Positions 48,183 through 60,058 of a stretch of DNA of 64,000 bases are shown one piece after another. Within the stretch, counting starts at the first letter, position 1, and each line of letters starts with the position of its first letter. The position numbers were made by a program, and so were the translations under genes. This stretch comes from Chamaecyparis obtusa (Eukaryota; Streptophyta; Pinopsida; Cupressales; Cupressaceae). The DNA lies in contig BSBK01006752.1 in the NCBI GenBank assembly GCA_027943335.1, positions 197,001-261,000 on the forward strand, read 5' to 3'. The notes beneath the pieces are model-generated. The model was given only the letters and a program-made list of their open reading frames with translations. It was not told where the DNA came from and did no database searches.

Positions 48183-48347
48183 GAGAATGAGAGAAAGAAG
48201 AAAAAAGGGAGGGATGGAGGGAGGGAGAGAGAAAGGGGGGAATTGATATCTAAAGGGATACAGGAAGGTAGAGAGGTGAGATTTATTCAGGCATATAAGT
48301 GATACAAATAGAAGGGAAATAGAGAGAGAGGTTGGTAATGATATGGG

Positions 48348-48350
<3 letters not shown>
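48183..48350 (+). repeat. GA-rich low-complexity segment
   Basis: Purine-rich, with repeated GAGAGAGAAAGG and GGGAGGGATGGAGGG runs linking the CCCTAAA-like array to the GA microsatellite. Confidence 0.7.

Positions 48351-48425
<75 letters not shown>
48351..48425 (+). repeat. (GA)n microsatellite, about 37 units
   Basis: About 75 nt of uninterrupted GA repeat. A shorter (GA)12 lies at 48617-48640. Confidence 0.95.
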
Positions 48426-48427
<2 letters not shown>

Positions 48428-48987
48428 TATTAGCATGGGAAATAACTCAAACATATATCCTACCATAAACTATGTACCCTCAATCCTATCCCCTAAAATG
48501 TATGTGTTATACTCTCAACCCTAAACCTTATACATGGGATGGATATGTGATGACCTAGAAAGGGGAGGGGTAGATAAAAGGAGAGAAAGAAGAAAAAATA
48601 AAAAGAAAGGGGTAATAAGAGAGAGAGAGAGAGAGAGAGACTCAACTACTCCTCATCAATTATAAACCCCAACCCCTAAGCCTGTATCAAAGTGGGAGAG
48701 TAAGAAAGTGAGAGAATTGATCCAATGCAAACAAAAATGGAAGTCTATTATAATGCACTCACATTATTATCCACAAGGGGAATTTACAATCCTTTGGAGT
48801 GGATTTGCATTGGGTGTCCAACCCATTGAGTTGGGAAACCATTTCATGCTCAAAGACTTCTTTTTCTGAAATAGAAAAAAATTCACACATTTTAAGCGTG
48901 TTGCCTATTAGGTTTACATGTGTTTCAATGTAAATTTGAAAAAGTACCATGATTATGTTAAGCTCCTTCACATTTTGAGTATATTGA

Positions 48988-50859
48988 TGTATTAGAATGC
49001 TTTTAGAATAACTCGGGGGGGAGGGGGGGTGAATCAATTATCCTTAGGTCCAGATGTACCAATTCAACTTTCTAGCTCTTCAACAAACTTAGATCTAATC
49101 AACAATTCATTCAGTCTCTATAGCATATATTAACTACATAAAAGTTGCAGTCCACTATCCAAAAGTAATCAACTTGTAGAATATAAAACTTTCAACAACA
49201 TTCACATCAATTAACATTCACACAAGTCTAACACCATGATTTAACGTGGAAACCCAATTGGGGAAAAACCACTTGTAACATGCTACTGATTTTCACTCTT
49301 CTAAAGTGAGCTTTGTGAGAAGCCAACCCTATTAAAGGTTTACAATACACACTGTTAGGTGTGACCCATTTAAAGGATTTAATCACCCTGTTAAGAGTGG
49401 CCGGGTTATAGGGCTTAAGAACATTCCATTAGAATGTCACCTGGATTAAAGGGTTTACACAATGACTGTTAAGTCAACCTTATTAAAGGATTTTGACTGA
49501 TAAAATGGTTAGAAAGTAACAGTAGGTTCTAATATGAAATATACAACTCAATTTGCAAATACAGATCCAATTCACTCATATGTTGATTTGCTGATTGACC
49601 TTGATTTCCATCTCCATCTCTGATCTTCTCAGAATTCTCTTCAAGCAATCACCACAACTCTATTCAGCTCTTCATAGCTTCACCTTAGCCTTTTGCTTAA
49701 TTTCATCAGTCAATAACATCAACCTCTTGCACACTATCTTTAACCTCACAATTAGGTTATCCTTATACATCCTTGATCAGGTAGATCAATCTTTTACCTC
49801 TTAATCTCCTCTGTATATCTTAGGTTTAGGTCAGATTCATCAAATCTATCCATCATTTTCTTCTCCTTATTTTCCTTCTAGATACATCTCCAAACTTCTC
49901 TTTGAATCCATAATAAAATGATTTATGATGCATGAAATGCTCAATTGGAAAAATGGTCAATGCTCCCCTCGAGATTCATGACATGGCTTAACTGCCTCCT
50001 CTATCTTCTATAAGTCTAGTGGTTGTATTGAGCATTAACAAGTCAATCTTTTGGTGCAACGACAACTACTACTTGTAACAAGTGGTATCAGAGCTTGGTC
50101 ACGGGTTTTAATCTCCTTAGGTAATGCTGAGGGGGAGATTATTGGAAAAATGGTCAACGCTCTCCTCGAGATTTGTGACATGGCTTAACTACCTCATGTG
50201 TCTTCTATAAGTCTATTGGTTGTATCGAGCATTAACAAGTTGATCTTTTGGTGCAACAACAACTACTACTTGTAATATGGTCCATAACATTCATTAATAA
50301 TGTCAACACATTTTACATATCCCAAGAATTCAACTATGTCGGCTAGGATTCTCAAATTTTTCACAAACTATAAATTACTGACACTTGGTCAATACTGTGT
50401 TCATCTCCTCAATCATTACTGCATATCTTGGTCATCGCTAAAACTTTCCTTCTCAGCAAACACTGTCTTGTTTCGGTGATTATTTATCGGTTGACAATTA
50501 CTAATGCTCGGTTGACACTAGATTTGCTCGACATATACTAGTGCTCAATCGACATTAGCATCACTCGGCTTAAACTAAATTTCTTCAATTTTGCTCAGTT
50601 AAGCCTATATTTCCAGTCTTTCTTCTTCACTTGGTGTTAAAGATAAATAACACATTACCTTGTCAATGTGGCAACTAATCAAGTACCCATTGAAGTAACA
50701 CATAACTCAAGCTTTCCTTAGGTCCCCTTGTTATCTCCTCTTTTCATATCCTCTTCATCAATCAAAAGATACGATACTCTCCTAGATAGCAACTATCTTA
50801 CCAATTAAGGTTTGACATCATTGACAATATAACAATTGTTTCAATTGTAGTTTCCAACA
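48988..50859 (-). repeat. 3' LTR of the copia element (holds TRIM copy 1)
   Basis: The minus strand starts TGTTGGAAACTACAATTG and ends near TTCTAATACA. Without the 335-bp TRIM and its 5-bp duplication it is about 1532 bp, matching the other LTR (1530 bp). Confidence 0.9.
49943..50277 (+). mobile_element. TRIM element, copy 1
   Basis: Two 138-bp terminal direct repeats (49943-50080 and 50140-50277) flank a 59-bp interior. The interior starts AGTGGTATCAGAGC, a tRNA-iMet-type primer site, and ends GCTGAGGGGGAGAT, a polypurine tract. Target duplication TGCTC (49938-49942) and TGGTC (50278-50282), 4 of 5 matching. The partner copia LTR at 56960-56990 (AAATGCTCCATACC) shows the empty site. No coding capacity. 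Confidence 0.88.
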
Positions 50860-50874
50860 ATCTCCCTCTTTGGC
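50860..50874 (-). promoter_or_regulatory. Polypurine tract of the copia element
   Basis: The minus strand reads AAAGAGGGAGAT directly before the LTR start TGTTGGAAAC. Confidence 0.75.
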
Positions 50875-51449
50875 ATTAATGGAAACACCACATGATTTAC
50901 CATACAGTCCAAAAATCTCTGTATATCAGATCTTCATTAATATCCTTAGCTTCAGTCTGATTCACATCCAAGTACCAGCTCCCTCTTGGATAAATTTTGC
51001 TTTGTCTGATCACTGAATCTCTCTCTTATTCAATTACTCCCTCTTTTCTTTGGGTAATTTCTTCTGAATCTCTTTTATGTATCTCTCCCTTGGGTTCATT
51101 GAATCTCTTCCTCAATGCTATATCTCTCCCTCTATTTCTCTTGACATGTCTTTCTGAATCTCTCCCTCTTTGACAACAATGCCAAAGAAACTTGTATGTG
51201 CCACTTGCATCTTTACCATGTAGATGGCTTCATGTGAGTTCTCTGATTTGTATGCTTCCTCTATCATCTTTCTTATGATTGATCAATCATCCTTTGTTGT
51301 ACCTCTCACAACTCTAGACAACTCCTAAAGTGTGACTTCTTTTGCATCAATTTTTCAAATATTTCATTTAGCACATTTGATGTAGTGATCCTATATGTTT
51401 CTAGGTAGCCTTAGTTAGGGAAATCACCCCTAATTTTCCTCTAAGTTAT
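50875..51449 (-). other. Copia 3' untranslated internal segment
   Basis: Between the end of RNase H and the polypurine tract. Pyrimidine-rich on the + strand (repeated TCTCTCCCT). No domain is recognised. Confidence 0.5.
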
Positions 51450-53500
51450 TAATGAGCATCTTTAGGTACTACTTTTGTGAATATATCTGCTAATTGTTCC
51501 TTTGTATTCACATATTCCAATCTCACTTCTTTGTCTTGAACTAACTCTCTCAAGTAATGATACTTGATAGCAATATGCTTAGTCTTAGTGTGCATCACCG
51601 GATTTTTTGATATGTTAATAGCACTTGTTTTATCATAGAAAATAACAACTGGCTTAGTGATTTATTCCTTCATACCTTTTAACAATTGCTCGATCCACAC
51701 TAAATTTGAACAATTCACTGCTACTGCTACATATTCAGATTCTGCTGTATATTGATAAATGTAGTTCTATTTCTTGCTTGTCCAAGAGACTAATTTGTTG
51801 GAAAAATGGTCAGCACTCCCCTTGGGATTCATGACATGGCTTAACCGCCTCCTATGTCTTCTATAAGTCTAGTGGTTGTATCGGGCATTAATAGGTTGAT
51901 CTTTTGGTGTAACGACAACCACTACTTGTAACAAGTGGTATCAGAGCTTGTCACAGGTTCGAATCCCCTCGAGTAATGCTGAGGGGGAGATTGTGGGAAA
52001 AATGGTCAATGCTCCCCTTGAGATTTGTGACATGGCTTAACTGCCTCCTGTATCTTCTATAAGTCTAGTGGTTGTATCGGGCATTAACAGGTCGACCTTC
52101 TGGTGCAACGAAAACCACTACTTTTAATATAATCTCTTTCCTAGAAAGAATGCACCACCACTTGTACTCTTTCTGTCATCCCCATTTCCTTCCCAATCTG
52201 CAACACTATAAACTTTCAGTTCAAACTTATCATTCTTCTTGTAATACAATCCATAGTCCTCTATTCCTTTTAGATATCTCAATATCTTTTTCACTACCAT
52301 CATGTGACTCTCTTTGGGATTAGTATAAAATCTTGCAACAATCCCAACTGCTAGGGCAATATCTAGTCTATTATGGACAACATATTGTAGCTTTCCAATC
52401 ATAGATCTATACAAGGTTTGATTCATTTCAGCTATATCATCAGTTTTAGATAATTTCTATCCAGTAGCCATAGGTGTACTTACTACTCTGAAATCTTCCA
52501 TACCAAAAGTTTTCAGTATATCTTTGACATACTTAGATTGAGTAATATAGATACCTTTCTTCATCTGATAAACTTGGAAACCAACAAAAAAATTGATCTC
52601 ACCAAACATACACATTTCAAATTCAGTTTGCATCTCATTTGAAAAGGTTTGACATAGGGCATCTTGTCCTCTAAATATGATATCATCAACAAAAATTTCA
52701 GCTAACAAAATCCCTTTACCTTTTTTCAGTCTTCAAATATAGATTGTTGTTGTCATTTATCCTTGCAAATCCAATCTTTATCAGATAATTATGCAGTCTC
52801 TCATACCATGCTCTTGGGGCTTGTTTCAATCCATACAGTGCCTTATGTACCTTGCAAACCATATTCTTCTTTCTTGGGTTAGAAAATCCTTTTGGGTGTT
52901 CAATGTATACTTCTTCTTCCTATATTTCATTCAGAAATGCAGATTTGACATCCATTTGATATACTTTGAATCCTTTATATGCTGCATATGCAAGTAGAGT
53001 CCTCACTCCTTCCAATCTTGCAAGTGGGGCAAATATCTCCCCATAGTCAATGCCTTCTTCTTGTACATATCCCTTGCATACCAATCTGGCTTTGTTCCTA
53101 GTGACTTCTCCACGTTCATTTAGCTTATTTCTGAATACTCATTTTGTTCCAATAACATTCTTGTCTTCTGGCCTCGACACTAGTGTTCAGATTTTGTTTT
53201 TCTCTATCTACTCTATTTCTTCATTCATAGCTTGTATCCAATCCTCATTTTATAAAGAATCTTTTACTGTTTTAGGATCAAATTCACATAATAAGCATGC
53301 ATGATCTTTCAACTTACTTCTTGTCATAACTCCAGATTCTTTATCTCCAATGATTTGTTCTAGCTTATGATGTCTTCTTACATACTGTGCCAATGTAGGT
53401 TCAAATTTCCTTTCCACTTGTTCTTGATCTTGAGGTTCATCTTGCAGATTATCTGTCTCTTCTTCTGATTTCTTGACAACATCCTCTTAATGCTCGACAT
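51450..53500 (-). pseudogene. RT-RH: Copia reverse transcriptase and RNase H (split by a TRIM)
   Basis: Minus-strand RT blocks: [52 protein letters not shown], motif C IFVDDIIFRG, INFFVGFQVYQMKKGIYI, and GKLQYVVHNRLDIALAVG. RNase H follows: VYSVADWEGNGDDRKSTSGG, then after the TRIM (51796-52129) LVSWTSKK, ESEYVAVAVNCSNLVWIEQL, HIAIKYHYLRELV and QLADIFTKVVPKD. The TRIM cuts the chain between GKRL and VSW. Additional stops occur near 53250, 52950, 52725, 52455 and 51765. Confidence 0.9.
51796..52129 (+). mobile_element. TRIM element, copy 2
   Basis: 138-bp terminal repeats at 51796-51933 and 51992-52129 with a 58-bp interior. LTRs start TGTTGG (left) or TGTGGG (right) and end TAACA or TAATA. 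Primer site AGTGGTATCAGAGC, polypurine tract GCTGAGGGGGAGAT. Flanks TAATT and TAATC match 4 of 5. Its two LTRs differ at 18 of 138 positions by my hand count, mostly transitions. The interior carries GGTTCGAATCC at 51956-51966, a perfect tRNA B-box-like sequence. It interrupts the copia RNase H. Confidence 0.9.
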
Positions 53501-53501
53501 G

Positions 53502-54557
53502 TTATTTCTTTGGCTCAGCAGGTTCATGTTGTTGTTCAACATCTGGTTTAGATGCATTACTAGCCTCTCCTTTTTCCATGTATACAAAAGATGTATAATC
53601 TTTAGGTTCTTTCTTGTACTCAACTTCATTCTTTTCTGCATATTCATCAACTCTAACATTTGCACTTTTCATAATTTTGTTAGTGTTAGAATTCAAACAC
53701 TTATAAGCTTTTCTCTTAGTGGAATATCCTAAGAACATGCCTTCATCACTTTTTGCATCAAGTTTTCCATTCCTATTGTCTTTCAGTATATAACATTTTC
53801 TTCCAAAGACTTTAAAGTGCTTCACATTAGGTGCATATCCATACCATAAGTCAAAATGTGTAGCATTTGTACCTTTCTTGATTTGTACTCGGTTCAAGGT
53901 ATAGACAGTTGTACTTACAACTTCTCTCCAATGCTTTTGTGCAACATTCTTCTCTATCATCAATGTTCTAGCATAATCCATAATTGATCTATTTCTTCTT
54001 TCTGCTATACCATTTTGTGGAGGTGTCCTTGGTGCAGACATTTTTCTTTTTATTCCTCTATCATTACAGAATAAATTTAACTCATTTGATATAAACTCTC
54101 CTCCTCTGTTAGATCTCAAACATTTCAAGCTTTTACCTATTTCTTTTTCAACTTTTGCCAAATACCACTTAAATTACTAAAATGCATCAGATTTTTCTTT
54201 TAAAAATATTAGAGTCATCATTCTAGAATAGTCATCAACAAAAAGAATGAAATACTTATCACTACAATAAATTTGCACACCCATATGTCCACAAAGGTCA
54301 GTATGAACCAATTCCAAAATATTGTTAGGAGTATATGTCTTGCTCTTAAAACTAGACTTTGTCATTTTTCACAATTGACACTGTTTACACATCACATTAT
54401 TAGGTTTCTTCAATCTTGGAAAACCTCTAACTTTCTTCATCTTATTGATATTTACCAAATTGTCAAAATTCACATGACACATCCTCTTATGCCATAACCA
54501 TACATCATTAATTTGTGCAAACAAACATGTTTCTTCAGATAGGTCTAGATAGAACAA
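53502..54557 (-). pseudogene. IN: Copia integrase
   Basis: The zinc-binding pre-integrase region is HKRMCHVNFDNL..MCKQCQL. Core blocks: ELVHTDLCGHM (Asp), CLRSNRGGEFIS, where the second catalytic Asp is Asn, and PQNGIAERRNRSIMDYART (Glu). The chain ends in GMFLGYSTKRKAYKC. Stops near 54366 and 54177 and a small frame change separate three pieces. The Asp-to-Asn change fits a G-to-A decay mutation. Confidence 0.9.
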
Positions 54558-54586
54558 ATTACGTCTTGTCTTTTCTCCACTTCCAA

Positions 54587-54937
54587 TTAGTTCGCCAGTG
54601 ACATCAAATATTTTAGCCTTTTGTGATGAAATTCAACTCGGTAACCAGTACTGTTCAACTGTGCAACACTCAACAAATTATAGTTAAGACCTTCATCCCA
54701 ATAATCATTATCACATTTGATCTTATCAGTCAATATTATTGATCCTTTTCCTTTCATAGGACATGGTGGATCATTACCAAACTTAACATTTCTACCTTTG
54801 TAATGATCTAAGGTTTCAAACTTACTTTTATCACTAGTCATGTGATGTGAGAAACCACTATCAATAATCCATTTATCACCTTTACTCACATATGAAATAA
54901 GTGCAATTTTCTCATCTTCATCAGAATCATCTTTCAT
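54587..54937 (-). pseudogene. PR: Copia protease
   Basis: GDKWIIDSGFSHHMTSDKSK contains the intact Asp-Ser-Gly catalytic triplet, followed by VKFGNDPPCPMKGKGSI and NLLSVAQLNSTGYRVEF, the standard copia protease pattern. The enzyme would cut the gag-pol polyprotein. The frame is open throughout this piece. Confidence 0.9.
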
Positions 54938-55084
54938 AGCAACATAAACAACATCTATATCACAATCATCAAATTCACCAGTTTCACTATCACTTTCCTC
55001 TTCACCAATATAACAATATTTCTTACCTTTGTCTTTGTAGTCTTTATACCTTCTGTGATCTGTGTCATTTCTTTTCTCTTTATA

Positions 55085-55983
55085 TTAGTTTTCCCTTCTC
55101 TCATCCTTGTCATTCCTATCAGGGCGTCTTGCTACAATATGGCCAACTTTGTTACATGAAAAATAAATTATAGAAAGTTTACCTTTGAATTTTCCTTTTC
55201 CTCTCGGTATCCTTCTAGCCATAAGTACCTCAAGATCATCTAGATCATCATCAAAAGTATTACTATCACTGTCACTATTATTGTCACTACTCACACATCT
55301 TTCTTTTCCTTCTTAGAATTATGAAGAATCATTTGGGATTTGAATGCAGATTCAATATTGTGAATAGTGAAATTATCAAAATTAAATAGCTCAAAAGCAG
55401 TAAGATTACCAAAAAGATTTTCCAAAGTTTGGACATTACTAGGGTTACATCTTGATTCTTGTATTGCAGAAACTCTAATAGCATAGATAGGAAGTAGGGT
55501 TCTCAATACTTTATTGATAACATTTTCATCATCAATGTTTCCATTAGCTCCTCTGATAGCATTTATTACCTCCTTAATTCTACCACAATAGTGAGCAATA
55601 TTTTCATCTTCTTGCATTTTCATTTCATCAAATGTACCTCTCAAACTTTCAGATTAGGCTCTCAGTACATTTGTGTCCCCACCATAGATAGCTTCTAGAG
55701 TGTACCACATTTTCTTTGCATTAGTACAGTCCTTGATGTCTTCAAATTCAAGATATCTTAGGGAAGATGCAATCTCCAATATTGCCTAATTGTGTTCTTA
55801 TTTTGATTTCATCTCCTCGGCAGTCAAAGGTGTAATAGGTATTACATAGTCATTTTCCACATAGTACTTCGCCGAATCACCGATACCAACTAGGTGCAAT
55901 TTCATCAAACTCTGCCATGCAGGGAAGTTCTCCTTGTTTAGCTTTGGTACCTCCTTTTTGTACATCTTGATCATTAGCTTCAA
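55085..55983 (-). pseudogene. gag: Copia gag with zinc knuckle
   Basis: Starts MKLMIKMYKKEVPKLNKENF then FPAWQSLMKLHL, and continues through the UBN2-type core KKMWYTLEAIYGGDTNVL, LRGTFDEMKMQEDENIAHYC and VINKVLRTLLPIYAIRV. The knuckle IYFSCNKVGHIVARRP has lost its first and last Cys (Tyr and Arg in their places). Stops near 55797, 55651 and 55289 and one frameshift near 55295 break it. Confidence 0.88.
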
Positions 55984-56013
55984 GTACCTTTAAAATTTTT
56001 CTTTACAAGAACC

Positions 56014-56030
56014 AACAACTCTAATACCAA
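56014..56030 (-). promoter_or_regulatory. Copia primer-binding site (initiator Met tRNA)
   Basis: The minus strand after the LTR end CTAACA reads ATTGGTATTAGAGTTG, close to TGGTATCAGAGC of tRNA-iMet-primed elements, with C-to-T changes. This is a common copia primer. Confidence 0.8.
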
Positions 56031-56031
56031 T

Positions 56032-57561
56032 TGTTAGAATTATTTTAGAATAACTGAGGGGGAGGGGGGGTGAATTAGTTTTCCTTAGGTCCAGATGTAC
56101 CAATTCAAATTTCTAGCTCTTCAACAAACTTAGATCTAAAAAGAAATTCACTTGGTCTCTATAGAATATATCAGTTACATAAAACTTGTAGTCCACTATC
56201 CAAAAGTAATCAACTTGTAGAATATAAAACTTTCAACAACATTCACATCAAATAACATACACACAAGTATAACACTGAGATTTAAAGTGGAAACCCAATT
56301 TGGGAAAAACCGCTTGTAACATGCTACTGATCTTCACTCTTCTAAAGTGAGCTATGTGAGAGGCCAACCCTGTTAAAGGTTTACAATACACTTTGTTAGG
56401 TGTGACCCAGTTAAAGGATTTAATAACCCTATTAAGAATGGCTTGGTTAGAAGGTTTAATAACATTCCATCAGAATGTCACCTTGATTAAAGGGTTTACA
56501 AAATGACTGTTAGGTCAACCCTGATTAAAGGATTTGAACTGATACAATGGTTAGAAAGTAACAATAGGTTCTGATTTGAAATATACAACTCACTTTGCAA
56601 ATATAGATCCAATTCGCTCATATGTTGATTTACTAACTGACCTTCATTTCCATCTCCATCTCTAACCTGCTCGGAATTCTCTTCAAGCAATCACCACAAC
56701 TCTGTTAAGCTCTTTGCAGCTTCACCTTAGCCTTTTTCTTAGTTTCATCGATCAATAACATCAACCTCTTCCACACTATCTTTAACCTCACAATTGGGTT
56801 ATCCTTATACCTCCTTGATTAGGTAGATCAATCTTTTGTTGCTTAATCTCCTCCGTAGATCTTAGGTTTAGGTCAGATTCATCAAATCCTTCCATCATTT
56901 TGTTCTCCTTCTTTTCCTTCTAGATACATCTCCAAACTTCTCTTTGAATCCATAAGAAAATGATTTACCATGAATTAAATGCTCCATACCATTCATTAAT
57001 AACGTTAACAAGTTTTACATATCCCAAGAATTCAACTATGTCGGCTAGGATTCTCAATTCTTTCACAAACTGTAAATTACTGACACTTGGTCAATATTGT
57101 GTTCATCTCCTCGGTCATTATTGGAGATCTCAATCAACGCTAAAACTTTCCTTCTCGACAAACACTATCTTTTTGAGGTAATTATCTATTGCTCGACAAT
57201 TACTGATGCTCAATCGACACTAGATTTTCTTGGCATATACTAGCGCTCGGTCGACACTAGCATCACTCGGCTTAAACTAAATTTCTTCACCTTTGCTCGG
57301 TTAAGCCTATGTTTCCAGTCTTTCTTCTTCACTTGGTGTTAAAGATAAACAACACATTACCTTGTCAATGTGCCAACTAATTAAATACTCATTGAAGTAT
57401 CACATAACTCAACCTTTCCTTAGGTCCTCTTATTATCTCCTCTTTTCAAATCCTCTCCATCAATCAAAAGATATGGTACTCTCCTAGATAACAACTATCT
57501 TACCAGTTAAGGTTTGACATCAATGACAATATAACAATTGTTTCAATTGTAGTTTCCAACA
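56032..57561 (-). repeat. 5' LTR of the copia element
   Basis: The minus strand starts TGTTGGAAACTACAATTG and ends AATTCTAACA, 1530 bp. Highly similar to 48988-50859 apart from the TRIM. Confidence 0.92.
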
Positions 57562-58449
57562 TAATGTTTTAATTTTTAATTTTCTTTGTTAGTGTGTTTG
57601 GTTTTTGTCAAAAACCAACATGTCATATTTTGGATATAGTTTTTTACTCATTCATTGAATTTTAAAATAAATTACATTTTTTGAAACTATACTCCATTCT
57701 ACAAGTATTAAAAATAGTTTTTTGATTAGTTTTCAAAGACTTTGGTTGGGAGCTTGTTCAATCTTTTACTTTTTTAGGATGTCTCCACTTTGCAATTATT
57801 AAAAAAAAATATGTTCAATAAAATATAGCAAAAAATTTGGGCTAAAGTGTCAATTAATTTCTCATTAGAGTGCCTTTAGAAATACTAAAAAAAAGTTAAC
57901 ATTTTAGAGGGAGCACGATAGGTGCTATGTTATATTTATTTGATAAAAATATGACCACTTTGTCTATTCCCTTTTTTGAAATCCTTAATTTCCACCATTT
58001 TAAAATAATAGTAGTTTAGAAAGTAGATTTGTAGCACGACAACTCTTGTTCTTATTGCATGTTCAAGTTTTGAGTGTCACTATGTCAATTTATATTCCAA
58101 ATTCATAATATCTTGATTTCAAAAGGAAAAAAATGGTATCTTAGGACCCCCCTTTGGTCCCTAATCTTGATGCACTTACCCTAAAGGTGATTTGAAATGT
58201 GAATTTAATGCCACATAAAATTCTAATGTAAGAGTTTTTGTGAGAATGATTAAATTGGATTGGATTTGAATTTAATGGTATAAGTTATTTGAAATATGAA
58301 ATATATAGCTTGCAACTTTATGAATTCAGACCAAAATCCCAAAATCTCCCCCAAAAAATGATGGTGGGTACTTTTAAAGCTAGGATTTCTTGGAAGAAAC
58401 ATGGGATGAAAACATAATAGGACGAAGAAAAGAATTCTCCCCTTCGAAA
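57562..58449. other. AT-rich spacer
   Basis: No recognisable gene, repeat end or promoter on either strand. Confidence 0.5.
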
Positions 58450-60042
58450 TAAAAAAGTCCTTAGAAATTAGGCTATGGAGGATAGTAAAGGTAAATCCAT
58501 GGGCGTAAGTAAGGCTACTCCTATTTCCAAGAGTAAAATGCAGAAATGGAGAAAAAGGACAAAAGCTCTCATATCACTAAATCCAAAAGTGCTAGTAAAG
58601 ATGTGGTTGGAAAAGATAAAGTCCCTATTTGGTTGACTACAAGAGCTCTATCGATCACGATGTTCCCATCTCACCGTCCAATCTTGACAACACTTTATTG
58701 GATCCCCAATAGAAAGGGTCTATTCAACCATCTTTAGTTGAGCTGCGTTTCAAAGATTTCAAGGATAAAAGGGAAGAGATAACCCATGAGGTTTTGCAGA
58801 CTGCTAAAGTTGGTTCGTTATACTCTTTTTGACTCATGAAGTGGGTGTTCCATGAAATCAAGACTCTAAGCTTCAAATACCATGCCCTTTCAGCCAAAGT
58901 CAAGGAAATGTAGAAGAAAGGTTTGAATACCCCTTCTCATTCCATGTAATGCCCCTCCCATAGTTGCTTTTTGGTTTTTATCGGCAAACTCTTTTAGGCC
59001 TTTTTTCTTTTTTTCATGTGTGTTATTTATTTAAGGGATATTTGAGGTTTATGAATGTATGACATTTTATTGAATAATCATGAATAAGATGCTTTTGAAT
59101 AAATTTTCATGTTGATTAAATGCACATGATGATGTTATTCATATGTGATGGTTATTTTCTTTTGACGATTCATATGTTAGGATATCATGATAGCTTATGG
59201 TTTTGTTGACCCCATACTTGCATGTGTATGGTCGATGTGTATATTTTACATTTATGTTTGACGTGCTTGATGTGGTTGATGGACAAAGTCGTAGTTACTT
59301 GCTTGCAAGATCCACACAATCGACTGATCCCCTCCATTGCTTGTTTATATTTATGTGTATGTACATGCTTGTCTTTTATGCAGGTTGCAGGTACTAGGCA
59401 TCAACTTCCTTGAATTGTTAGGAAGAGCATGTCCTATCACAAAATCTCAATGGTAAGAGAGGGGAGATAAAATAAAAATCCAAATCCTAACCCTAGCCAT
59501 TGATTGTCCTAAATATTGGGCAAGTATCTGTTTCTACCCATCCGAATTCATCAAAGTGACATGAATTTGTGAGCCCTTGGTGTATGTGTGATATAGAGTT
59601 AGTCATTTTTTGAGTTTTTGGAGTCAAGTGGATTTGATTGTGTGTATTATTTGATTTAATTTATTAAGTTAGGATTAATTTTGAGGTTTGAATATTTATA
59701 TTTTATGAATGTGGTAATTTCAGTTATAGAGCATATTTAATTACTAAAGGTAATTAAATACCTTTGTTAATTAAATGATTAAGTTAAAAGATTTAAATTT
59801 GGATTAAAGAGTTTCATTAATTATTAAATCATATTATAAATTAAATGACATAGTTGATTTATTAGTTTGCATAGTTTATTTGTGCTAAAGTATTTATTGC
59901 TTAATTAAATAATTGTATGCAATTTAAGTTGCACTTTTGAGTTAAGTGAAATTGAAATTATAATTAAGGTTAAGAGTTGAGTTCGAGTTGTAATTTTAAA
60001 AGTGCATTATTTATTGAGTTACTTTATCATGCAACTTGAGAG

Positions 60043-60058
60043 AGAGAGAGAGAGAGAG
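60043..60058 (+). repeat. (GA)8 microsatellite
   Basis: Short uninterrupted GA repeat inside the large LTR. Confidence 0.8.

Larger units (their letters stand above)
48988..57561 (-). mobile_element. Ty1/copia retrotransposon with both LTRs
   Basis: Two direct repeats (48988-50859 and 56032-57561) bound the element. On the minus strand the order is 5' LTR, initiator-Met-type primer site, gag, protease, integrase, RT-RNase H, polypurine tract, 3' LTR. Integrase before RT is diagnostic of copia. Two TRIM elements lie inside it. Flanking bases ATTGA and TAATG do not match, so the target duplication has decayed or the ends recombined. Multiple stops make it non-functional. Confidence 0.92.

Noticed and set aside
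51934..51991. A functional tRNA gene
   Set aside because: The anticodon arm and acceptor stem are missing; only D-arm-like and T-arm-like pieces are present, and the first is explained as a primer-binding site.
48988..57561. Perfect target-site duplication of the copia element
   Set aside because: ATTGA and TAATG do not match, so none is claimed.
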